The notes under the pieces are model-generated. The model did no database searches. It was not told where the DNA came from and worked only from the letters and a program-made list of their open reading frames with translations. Of a DNA stretch of 47,964 nt, positions 34,600 to 43,325 are shown in pieces (within the stretch, counting starts at the first letter, position 1; the number at the start of each line of letters is the position of its first letter). Source of the DNA: Nemertoderma westbladi (lineage: Eukaryota > Xenacoelomorpha > Nemertodermatida > Nemertodermatidae); contig JAUCBJ010007625.1 of the NCBI GenBank assembly GCA_032718475.1, positions 1 through 47,964 of the forward strand. Reading direction: 5' to 3'. The position numbers and the translations under genes are program-made.

Positions 34600-35719
34600 A
34601 TGGATATACTATTGACATGTCCATTTTGCAAACGTGAAATTTCTAAACATAATTATTTAACTCACCTGAAGTCACATTTCAATGTTTATTCTTGTTTTAA
34701 ATGTCATGTTAGGACTTCACGCAAAGAAATTTGTAAACGACATGAATCAACTACAGGTTGTAAAGAAATGAAGTTTTGCGTGTATCAAAAGACTTGTTCT
34801 ACTTGTAATAAAGAGTATTCATATGAGAATTATTTACGTCACGACTGACACCAATGTCATTATCATGTTAGACCACCACGACGGAACCAAAACAATACTG
34901 TCACATCTAGAAAAAGACTGAAATCTGGTCAAGGTCCATCAATTTTTAGCCTCGAACGAGCCGCACACGATAAACGTTTAGAAATCTATGTTTACAATCT
35001 TCCAACTGATGAAGATTTTCCTGACATTCATTCATCGATAGTAAAAATTCTCCCTTATATTGAAAAGTTATTCTTAGGAAAACTTAGCGAAATTAATGTA
35101 CTTAGACCATGGCTAGGTGTGAATATACTCATGTATCGATCATATTTTTCAGAGGGTGAGCAATTATAAACTTTATATTTTAGTTCTTCAGGTGGTGCAC
35201 TTAATACCGTAGATTCTCATGAAAGTTATAAATATTTGGTTTGAGTATGTACTGGAAAATTTATTACAAAAAATACCTATGTTTAACACACGAGGCTCAG
35301 GGTGGCGCGTTAAATCTTTATTAAGAGTGGAAATTAAAGTAGCCAAATCCAAGTCTAAGTCACTGGAATATAAAGGTCATGGTTATATGGAGTTACCTAA
35401 GGTTCTATCGGCTAAACAATGTATTATAAATATACAAACTGTTGATAATGACTGTTTCAAATGGGCTATTATAGCCACAAAATTTAGTAGCAAAGTGAAA
35501 ATAAACCGTAACCGTACTTCACAGTACATAGATTACAAGAATCATTTCATTTTTGACAATGGGAACAAAGATTATCCAACAGAATGGCAGCTAGCGATTA
35601 AACTTTTTGAAAAACAAAATGCAGGTTATACTTGTACGGTTATGCTTCCCACCATAAAACATGTTTTGCATTATGAAACAGATAAATATATTGGAATGAT
35701 GAGCTACCTTAGTAAATAA
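34600..35719 (+). pseudogene. Decayed Polinton/Maverick-like DNA polymerase N-terminal region
   Basis: The frame opens with ATG at 34600 and encodes Cys-His finger motifs (CPFCKREISKHNYLTHLKSH, then CFKCH and CSTCNKEY). It meets a TGA at 34846 and stays open in the same frame to a TAA at 35167 (SIFSLERAAHDKRLEIYVYN, RPWLGVNILMY). A shifted frame from about 35219 to 35719 carries GSGWRVKSLLRVEIKVAKSK, YMELPKVLSAKQCIINIQ and CFKWAII. The GSGW...INIQ...D..CF.W pattern is what I associate with the region ahead of the type-B DNA polymerase domain in invertebrate Polintons and related virus-like elements. That is from memory; no polymerase catalytic motif is present. Stops and frameshifts show it is dead. 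Confidence 0.55.
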
Positions 35720-36018
35720 TACGGTTAAGGCTGTACCTTAAGGTGTAGTTTCTGTTAATAAATCGTCTATAATTAATAAATTTCGACTATTTACTAAACT
35801 ATCTATATTTACAGGTAGACCTTTGTAAAGGTGGGTAATAACGGGAATAGTCGGAGGATTGCTCCTGTAACAATACAATACTCGCAATTGACACAATACT
35901 CGTATGACTCGTAATGACTCGCAATACTCGTAATAAGTTACTGTAGTATACAGCAACTTATGTACAACTGTAGTATTAGTATATTTATCATGGCATTCTT
36001 TCGTTCTGCTTTTTTACC

Positions 36019-36320
36019 TTATTTGAAAAGATTTTGTAATCCTATACCAGCAATCAACAGACATTGTTTTCGATTTAAATAATGTCCATACCAAGTGAGA
36101 TAGCGGTGACATCGTATAAATTCGTTATACTTCTTAGTTTGACATTTACGTTCTATACCACGCCCGTAGCATTTACTACTGGAAATATGTCTTAGAGTAT
36201 GTTCCGTCAAAGTGCGAATTACTCTCATACACAAATCATTGCAAAGAATACCTTCATCAAGTTTCAAATAATACTTTTTTGGTTTTATACCTCTCGAAGA
36301 TGATTCATCTTTATTGGTTC
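36019..36320 (-). CDS. Unidentified small reading frame
   Basis: The minus-strand frame is open from about 36320, with a first ATG-type start at 36267, to a stop at 36019. It encodes about 82-100 residues rich in K, R, C and H (IKPKKYYLKLDEGILCND, RHISSSKCYGRG, FIRCHRYLTWYGHYLNRKQC). The composition looks like a real protein, not AT-rich noise, but I do not recognise it. It lies next to the Polinton-like fragment on the opposite strand and may be another remnant of the same element. Confidence 0.4.
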
Positions 36321-36367
36321 ATGGTCTTTGACATAAGTGTTGGTTCATGGTCTTTGACATAAGTGAC
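36316..36367. repeat. 26-bp tandem duplication
   Basis: ggttcatggtctttgacata occurs at 36316 and 36342, identical, just before the (TG)n run. Confidence 0.85.
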
Positions 36368-36380
36368 CATTATTACCGTA

Positions 36381-36381
<1 letters not shown>

Positions 36382-36438
<57 letters not shown>
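36382..36438. repeat. (TG)n microsatellite, about 28 units
   Basis: Uninterrupted TG repeat of 57 bases. Confidence 0.98.
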
Positions 36439-36440
<2 letters not shown>

Positions 36441-36779
36441 AGAGCGATATCTCAGTTATTTATTAATCAATCGAAACAAAATTTGGACAAAAGTTAGATA
36501 TAAGGATGGCGAAGGCTCATACAAAAAATTGGGTGTCGAGATGGTATTTGTGCGATGTGAGCGCTATATTTGCGTGTTTTCGCATTGGTTTAGGAAAAAG
36601 CTATCTTGTCATAGGGAACGCAATGAATGATTCTGATATTTGGCATGGAGGTACCTGAATTATTTCTAAATCGATTAACGGAGGCCGATTTTTAAATTTG
36701 GACCTACATTATGACCTAATTGAAGATTTAATTAAGGTAATTAATTAGCACTGCTAGTACTGTCTGATTGTCTGCCTGT

Positions 36780-37250
36780 AGTAGGCATACCGGACCGGTA
36801 CTACCTGACCACTGTAGGCCTATCTGCCTATCTTCATACTGTCATAGGTCAGTACAGCAGTAGGTCCTAGCCTAGCCCTAGCAGTAAATATAATATTTCG
36901 CCATGTTCGCAGGCGACTTCGCACTGACTACCGGTAGGCCTATGCAGCTATGCTATGAGATTAACCGTCCAGTCGTTCAGATGCATATGGTACCGGTACC
37001 GGAGCGGGTTACGGTTTAATCCTGAATTTGTCAATTACGACAATACCGGTACGACTTTGAGTACCGCTGTACCGGTACGCGGTAGCCTACCGTTACCGGT
37101 TGACCGGTAGGCGTAGGCGGTAGACCTACGGTGCGATGGTAGCCAGCCGGTAGGTGGTAGGCTTACCGTACCGGTATAAATGTTGGCGGATGGCGGGATG
37201 ACATCGTGTGGCGCGTATTTACTTACCGGTTGCCGGTAGACGCCTACCCA
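36780..37250. repeat. CCGGTA-rich stretch
   Basis: About ten or more occurrences of accggt/ccggta, several overlapping (ggtaccggtaccgg near 36989), in a locally GC-richer and CpG-rich segment. No tandem period is clear. The open frames across it have low-complexity products and no domain. Confidence 0.6.
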
Positions 37251-37723
37251 ACTCGTAACTGGTGGTCGTGGTCGTGGTGGGATGAGCATGAGGTCGCCTA
37301 CGATGGGAACAAGTGAAAAGGAAACATAGGCCTACCCGAACGAAAACGTATTATTATTGTACTGATTAAGTAGGAGGACCGTGAACCCTCCAGGCTTGCC
37401 AGCTTGTATGTCTTAAAGTAAATATCAAAACTACGCAAATTCTTATTTAATTTTACTGTGATATTTTTATGTTCTTCATCAAACAGCCAAGGTACTATAA
37501 AGCCGCCTTTTTTCACTATATATCGATAAAAATATTCTGTGATATTGTAAATAACTCATTAGGTTCGTTACTTTTTCCTGAGATGTAGATAGAATTCCGC
37601 AGCTCTTTCCAATAATATGGATTATATAACTTGGGAACTTATTACTTTATAAAATGGATTTTACTCTGCAAAGTGTCTTTACTCTACAAATTGGACAAAT
37701 TTTAGTATGAATTGTAGCGAAAC

Positions 37724-38178
37724 ATAAAGGTCCTGTGTTCGATCCAGGTTGAATATTTTGTTATCTGAAAAATTGCGAAATGAAATTTAGTTACTGGTGA
37801 AAAATTACAGGTAGAAAGACACCTGAAATAAAAGATATGAAAATACTGGTTAGTGAAAAATAGCGATTTGAAAAATAGTAGAAGTTACCTGCTGCTAAGT
37901 GTAGACACCCGAGCACCTGAAAAATAAAGGCTCGCGATTGGTTGGAAAGAGTAGAGAAGGAGTTCGCTGGGTGACTAATAACGCCTCTAGCGGAAAATGC
38001 GTGAACATGAGAAGTTACCATGGTAATGGTTGAAATGCTGGCTTCTGATTAGTTGAAATAATAACGACCACTGGTAAAGGTTGAAATGGTGGCTTCTGCA
38101 GGAGTAGCAGGAGTAGAAAACATGGTAATGCTGGGCTATGGGTGACCTTGATACCGTGTCATATCTTCATATACTACT
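37724..38178 (+). mobile_element. SINE-like interspersed repeat, copy B
   Basis: Starts ataaaggtcctgtgttcgat (B-box-like) and matches the reverse complement of 32313-32763 to near its end (gtcatatcttcatatactac). It differs by scattered substitutions and a changed segment near 38095-38115. The two copies face each other about 5 kb apart. Confidence 0.8.
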
Positions 38179-38350
38179 GGTGATGGTAATACCCCCTACT
38201 GGCACAAGAAGTAGAGGAAATCCAGCAAAGAGTGGGTGCGACCTCAACATTTTGTTAAATTTTCAATGTTTAATTAATTAAATGAGATTTAAAACGTAAA
38301 ACATTACAACATTTGATTTAGACACACTGCTACTTTCTCATTCAACTAAC

Positions 38351-41300
38351 CCTTGTTGTATCCTCCGTTGTTTGGTACCGATTATCACCTTGGGATTGGA
38401 GTGGATCTTGAAAGGACCGATGTGATTGGATAGGAATATCCTGTTGCATATGGGTGTTATATGGGTCGGTTCTACCAGAACCATATTCTCTTGCTTGATA
38501 GTCATTCGTGGTTTCACGGTAGCCACGGTGCTCACTAGAAACGTTTGTTCTGTCACGGTGGTCACCAGAAACGTTTGTTCTGTCACGATGGTCACCAGAA
38601 ACATTTGTTCTCTCACGGTGGTCACCAGAAACGTTTGTTCTGTCACGGTGGTCACCAGAAATGTTCGTCCTGTCACGGTGGTCACCAGAAATGTTTGTTC
38701 TGTCACGGTGGTCACCAGAAACGTTATTTCTGTCACGGTGGTCACCAGAAACGTTATTTCTGTCATGGTGGTCACCAGAAACATTATTTCTGTCACGGTG
38801 GTCACCATAAACGTTATTTCTGTCACGGTGGTCACCAGAAACGTTATTTCTGTCACGATAGTTACCAGAAATGTTTGCTCTGTCACGGTGCTCACCAGAA
38901 ACGTTTGTTCTGTCACGGTGCTCACCAGAAACGTTTGCTCTGTCACGGCGGTCACCAGAAATTTTAGACCTAGATCTCTCCACATAATCATCGGAAATGT
39001 TAGTCTTCTGATGGTGGTCCCCAGAAACATTTGGAGAGGGATGGTAGTCTTCAAACATGTGAGTTTTATCTCGGAAGTCGCCAGAAACATTATTTTTGCC
39101 ATAAGAGTCACCAGACCTGTGGGATGAGTCACGGTAGTCCGACCCACCAGAACGGTTGCGGTCCCAGTCAGTTGAGACTCCCAGTCTATCGTCACAGTCT
39201 CTACCGCGATCGTATATGTTATTTGCTGCAACCCGACCTTGCCTCCCTAAGTAATTTCTATCACGGCTATAATCCTCGCGAGAATTCGTATACGAGCCAT
39301 AATCATCATTAGTATTGGCCGTATAATTGCTGTAACCTTTATCATACTGACCCCCGCTAGTTAATTCGGACACTTCTGATTGGTCAGTTCTACGTCCAGC
39401 ACTCCTGTTATGCTGCCTGGCACCCCTTTGTGGTTGGTTTCTATATTCCGGCTCGTGGCGCCCGTCTGCGTCGTTGGCTCGTCTCCGACGACCGTCTGGG
39501 GACGGCGACCGGGTGTCTCGCCGACGCCGTCCCCCCACGGTCGGATCGTGGCTCGCTGCGCGGACTGCGGAGTCGCCGGTAGCCCTGCCGCGTCCGCGAT
39601 CCGTCTCGTACCGACTGACCGACGGCTCGTACAGCTGATCCGAGTTCCGCTCCGTGTGTCGGTCGCTCAGGCCCGATTGCCCGTGGTAACGACGCTCGCT
39701 GTGCCGATCCAGCGTCGCGTATCTGTCCTCCTCGACGATGTCGTCGTATCGCAACGGCCGATCTCGACGGCGAAGTCGCGGGCTCTCACTGTGTTCCCCA
39801 CTCGACGGAGAGTGGTACGGCTTAGCGCGCCGCGTAGTCACAACGCCCCCGGATCCACCCGGACTCGAATCGGAGTCGGAGACACGCTTTCTACGCGATT
39901 TATTCTCGCGGTATCGCCGGAGATTGGAGGTGGACGCGAAGGATCCCTCGACTGGTACGGTTGGTTGGAAGCGATCGAGGCTGTGAGCGCGGCGGTGAGA
40001 GGTTGTCTGCGGGAGCGGGCGATCGTCTCGGGGCGGACGCGCCCGCGAGCGCCCGCGTGGCAACGTGGAGTAGGCGGCGACTGCGCTGTCCGAGTAGCGG
40101 TCGTAGGAGCGACTGCGACGGTGCAACGAGCCGCCTTCCGGTAGGGAGTAGCCAACGGCCTCGTCGGAAGCGGGGGAGAGTAAACCACGGAGAGAGGGAA
40201 GCATAGCGGACTCGGAGAGAGTCCGAGTGGGAGGATGGGAAGCGACGGGTTGCTCGGGAAATCCGCGAGCCGTTATATCGGCGGATAGCATCGCTAACGT
40301 CGTCTCATATGGTGTGTCCGGGGGCAGCGGCTCGAAGTCGGGTTTACTTAACTCCTTGGCGAGGTAAAGTTCGGTGGGATTCCTTGCGCTCGGGAAGGTG
40401 GGAGGGAAAAAGACGGATGAGAGATAATTCGGAGGAACTGATGAACGCTGGGCCTCGGTGAGCCGTCGGTTCAACGCGGCGATCTGGTCGTTCAGGTAGG
40501 TCACACTGGCAGTGGGGTCTGTCAGCATCGTCTGTGAGTCGAAGCCAACCTGCTGGGGTGGATGGACCTGAAACGTGAGAGGAATGGGTGGCTGGAACGG
40601 GGACAGCACCGGTTGAGAACTAGTTAATCCGCCGGTTAAACTCGGTTGCAGTAGTAACCGTGACGTCATTGAAGTAGTTGGTGGCAAGGCGGAAGCTGCA
40701 AGAGAAAGGGAGTTAAGCGCGGCGTCCAGCGAATCGCTGGAATCTAATTGGTTGTTAAACGCGATGGTTGGCATGGAGAAGGTAGAACACGTGGTTGTCA
40801 CGTGGGTGGCAGATGAGAAGGGTTGATGCTGGGTAGCGATAGCGAGCAAGGGAATGTAGTTGGATGACGTCACTGGGAAGGCATGGCAACCTGCCGTAGT
40901 AACGATTATGGAAGGGGCGGCACTCTGTGCGTAGTTATAGTTCTGGAATGGTCGTCTAGTGGTCGTTGAGTGGTCATGTAGGAAGTTGGAGGTGCTGGTG
41001 ACGAGACTGTCGTACCTGTAGAAGGCGTCGTTGCCGAGGGGGGTGGGCCCACCTGGGTAGACGGGGCAGGTTGCATCCGATTGGAGCGAGGAAGCGCGTA
41101 GCGCCCCGGTCGAGGGAATAATCTCGGTCTCCGGGGAGCTGTGGTGTCTGAACAAGGGTTTGTGCCCGAGCGTTGTGCCGAGCGCGCCGCCTGGGGGCGC
41201 TAACAGACCGCCCGTGGTCCAGCCAGTTCGGCTCGATGGCACGGTACAGGTGCGAGCGTGATTGCACATCGGCGAGCTCGCATGGCACTTCTGGCAAGAA

Positions 41301-41416
41301 GAAATTGTGGCGTTAGAAGCACCACCAGCGTAGGTGGTTGGAACCGAATTGAAGTTCGCCTGTTCCAAACGTTGTAACTCGATGGGGTTGATAATACGAG
41401 GTGCTGGATTGTAATC
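38351..41416 (-). CDS. DLGAP-like gene, 3.07-kb exon with SGDHRDR repeats
   Basis: An exon of 1,022 codons, open throughout in an AT-rich genome. The acceptor is TTGTTTTTTTTCCAG before 41416 (phase 0) and the donor AGG|GTTAGT at 38351 (phase 0). If unspliced, the frame would end VS-stop at 38342. Residue positions: a Cys-His motif CQKCHASSPMCNHARTC at 41-57; Ser/Thr/Pro-rich to about 300; a short coiled-coil-like helix at 303-325; RRSRSYDRYSDS (433-444) and RRAHSLDRF (475-483); a long Arg/Asp/Ser-rich part; fourteen 10-residue repeats at 821-960; and an acidic-polar tail. The R-x-x-S-Y motif resembles the serine motifs by which DLGAPs bind MAGUK guanylate-kinase domains. That, and the phase match to 32061, are my reasons for placing it in the DLGAP-like gene. 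On its own the protein is not recognisable. GC is high at 39400-40300. Confidence 0.7.
38537..38956 (-). repeat. Coding minisatellite, 14 x 30 bp (10 residues)
   Basis: Fourteen exact-length units of the type SGDHRDRTNV. Variable positions are mainly D/E at 3, H/R/Y at 4, N/T/A at 8 and V/I at 10. More diverged related units extend upstream to about residue 768. No unit has a frameshift or stop. The central units are the most alike, as expected for a repeat that expands internally. The complementary strand is also open across it and should not be taken as a gene. Confidence 0.95.
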
Positions 41417-41714
41417 CTGGAAAAAAAACAAAATAATACGTTACAAATACCGGGGCACCCTAATAATAAAGCAATTTACATGACTCAAAAGGATGTCAAA
41501 AGGATGTCCCACTCACAGGAATGGAAAGTAGAAGGAAAATACTCAAAATTGGAATAGAAAAATTGAAACGGAACAAAATAAATATTTAAGTCAATTATAA
41601 ATTTCTATATTTTACTTGAAATAACAAAAAATGGAAATATTTAAATAGCGCCAAATCATTTTGTCCTAAAACGCTTAAAAATACAATCAGGCAGGTTTGG
41701 GACCTTGTAGGTTC
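41417..41714. other. Intron start, nothing recognisable
   Basis: AT-rich sequence upstream of the 3.07-kb exon on the minus strand; only the polypyrimidine tract and acceptor are identifiable. Confidence 0.5.
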
Positions 41715-41835
41715 CATCTTGGTGTAGTGGATAAATCCGTTGCCCTGAATTAATATCTCTCCGGAGGTTGTGGGTTCGATCCTCGCATTGGGGCAGGGCA
41801 GTTTTCGTTTCGGGACGAATTATGTAAAGGACCTG
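41715..41835 (+). mobile_element. tRNA-derived SINE (second family)
   Basis: A box TGGTGTAGTGG at 41720-41730 and B box GGTTCGATCC at 41773-41782, with tRNA-like spacing. They are followed by a body (gggcagggcagttttcgttt) that has no tRNA acceptor-stem partner. It differs from the 30200 SINE in head and body. The ends are uncertain; no target duplication was found. Confidence 0.65.
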
Positions 41836-42011
41836 CTTTGCCTCCATAAATGGTAGCTAAATGAGTACTAGGAGATTCCTAATAGGGAGTTGGGGGGGAC
41901 CGTACTTGAAATAAGCCGTCAGACTTTGAGCGTAATCCCTGGCCCAGCCGAAAACAATTATACTGTATTATTTTTACTTTATGGGAATGTACATAATCAA
42001 AACACCAATTA

Positions 42012-42068
42012 GGGGGGGGGGGGGGGGGGGGGGTGGTAACAACAACCCCCCCCCCCCCCCCCCCCCCC
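42012..42068. repeat. G22 - 12 bp - C23 inverted homopolymers
   Basis: A run of 22 G (42012-42033), then tggtaacaacaa, then a run of 23 C (42046-42068). The two runs can pair as a hairpin, and each could form a G-quadruplex or i-motif. Confidence 0.95.
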
Positions 42069-42399
42069 ACTTATTTTTTCTTAATTTGCAGTCCTATATG
42101 TAAGACACAGAAGTTGCAATAACCTTTAAAGAGTGAGTAAAATGGAGTTTTCTCAAATTACTTGCAAACCTTTTCTACTTCGATGCTCTTTAAAATCATG
42201 TAATAAAATTGAAGAAATTCCACCAAAATAATTTTTAAGAAATTTGTTCTAAGACAGTGGCCTCCGGATTTCTTCTACAACGAAATAATAACAATTAATA
42301 TCCAGAAAATTGTCAATAAATCAGAATTATAACTATATACGTCATTGTTCATAAAATAGCACTTTATAGCGTTTAAAGAGCTAAGCTAAAGAGCTTTAA

Positions 42400-42695
42400 A
42401 GGGCTACTGTCCGGGAGGCTACTGCCTAGGGGGCTACTGTCCGGAGGTCTACTGTAAGGGGACTACTGTCCGGGGTTTGGGCTACCGCCTGGGGGCTACT
42501 GTCAGGATGATACTGTCCGGGGTCTTCTGTCCGGGGTCTACTGTCCGGGTAGCTACTGTCCGGGTGGCTACTGTCCGGGAGGCTACTGTCTGTCCGATCG
42601 GGCTACCGTCTGGGGGGCTACTGTCCGGGTGGGCTATCGTCTGGGGGCTACTGTCCGGGGGCAACTGTCCGGGGGGCTACTTTCCGGGGGCTATT
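42400..42695. repeat. G-rich minisatellite (ggctactgtccgggg type)
   Basis: About 15 irregular units of 15-22 bp with core ggctactgtccggg and variable G runs between. Too irregular to give one period. Confidence 0.85.
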
Positions 42696-42857
42696 GCCCT
42701 TACACTTATGAAATTACCTTTCATATAAATCAAAAATTACAAAAAAACGGATAATTAAATGGGGTGATAGTAGTATTTATCTTCCCGCGTAAAACTGTAT
42801 GGGTTGGTTTTGGTGCCGGACAGGAAGCACACCACCACGCTAACATTATATATACGG

Positions 42858-42933
42858 GGATCGGGGTCGAGGTCGGGGACGGCGTCGGGGTCGGGGTCGG
42901 GGACGGCGTCGGGGTCGGGGTCGGGGTCGGGGA

Positions 42934-42974
<41 letters not shown>

Positions 42975-42977
42975 ACG

Positions 42978-43022
<45 letters not shown>

Positions 43023-43096
43023 ACGGGGTCGGGGTCAGGGTCGGGATCGGGGTCACGGTCGGGGTCGGGATCGGGATCGGAGTCGGGGTCGGGATT
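42858..43096. repeat. (GGGGTC)n hexanucleotide repeat
   Basis: About 40 units of ggggtc, with ggggac, ggcgtc and gggatc variants. It gives open frames in several phases on both strands (for example GSGS, VGVG, PDPD), none of them a credible protein. The G4 runs at regular spacing would favour G-quadruplexes. Confidence 0.95.
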
Positions 43097-43104
43097 TTTC
43101 GGGG

Positions 43105-43325
43105 TCGCTGATTTCATATTTCATTTCCAATGTCAGTTTAATATTTCGTATACTCTAGTCTGTCCGTCTGTCGGTTGTCTAGGTCTGTCTGTCTTATATT
43201 TTGACATACAGATATTCCACGATAACTCGAGAACCAAAAGAGACCTCTCTAAGCCGTTTTCCGAGTTGATATCCACATTAAGTTCTACTCTAGATGCAAT
43301 AAATATCAAATTTATGAAATTTTGA
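43105..43325 (+). repeat. Interspersed repeat (gtcgctgatttcatttcc family), copy
   Basis: Shares ggggtcgctgatttcat, tttccaatgtcag, ctgtcggttgtct, gataactcgagaac and a tgaaattttga end with 27370-27594. The hexanucleotide repeat runs directly into its 5' end. Confidence 0.75.

Larger units (their letters stand above)
32062..38350 (-). other. Intron between the 3.07-kb exon and the 155-nt exon
   Basis: A 6.3-kb intron by the model (donor GTTAGT at 38350-38345). It holds two inverted SINE-like repeats, a palindrome, Polinton-like debris, a (TG)n run and a CCGGTA-rich stretch, listed separately. Confidence 0.5.

Noticed and set aside
38338-40206. Other frames across the 3.07-kb exon (TVTEQTFLV..., VTRNVCSVT..., GC-rich frames)
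   Set aside because: The 30-bp period and high GC keep several frames open; only the minus frame ending at 38351 is open over the whole exon with an acceptor and donor.
41720-41790. Functional tRNA gene
   Set aside because: Promoter boxes are present, but acceptor and anticodon stems do not pair well and a SINE-like body follows.
42730-43325. Frames of GSGS, VGVG, PTPT or PDPD repeats
   Set aside because: Translation of the (GGGGTC)n block in various phases.
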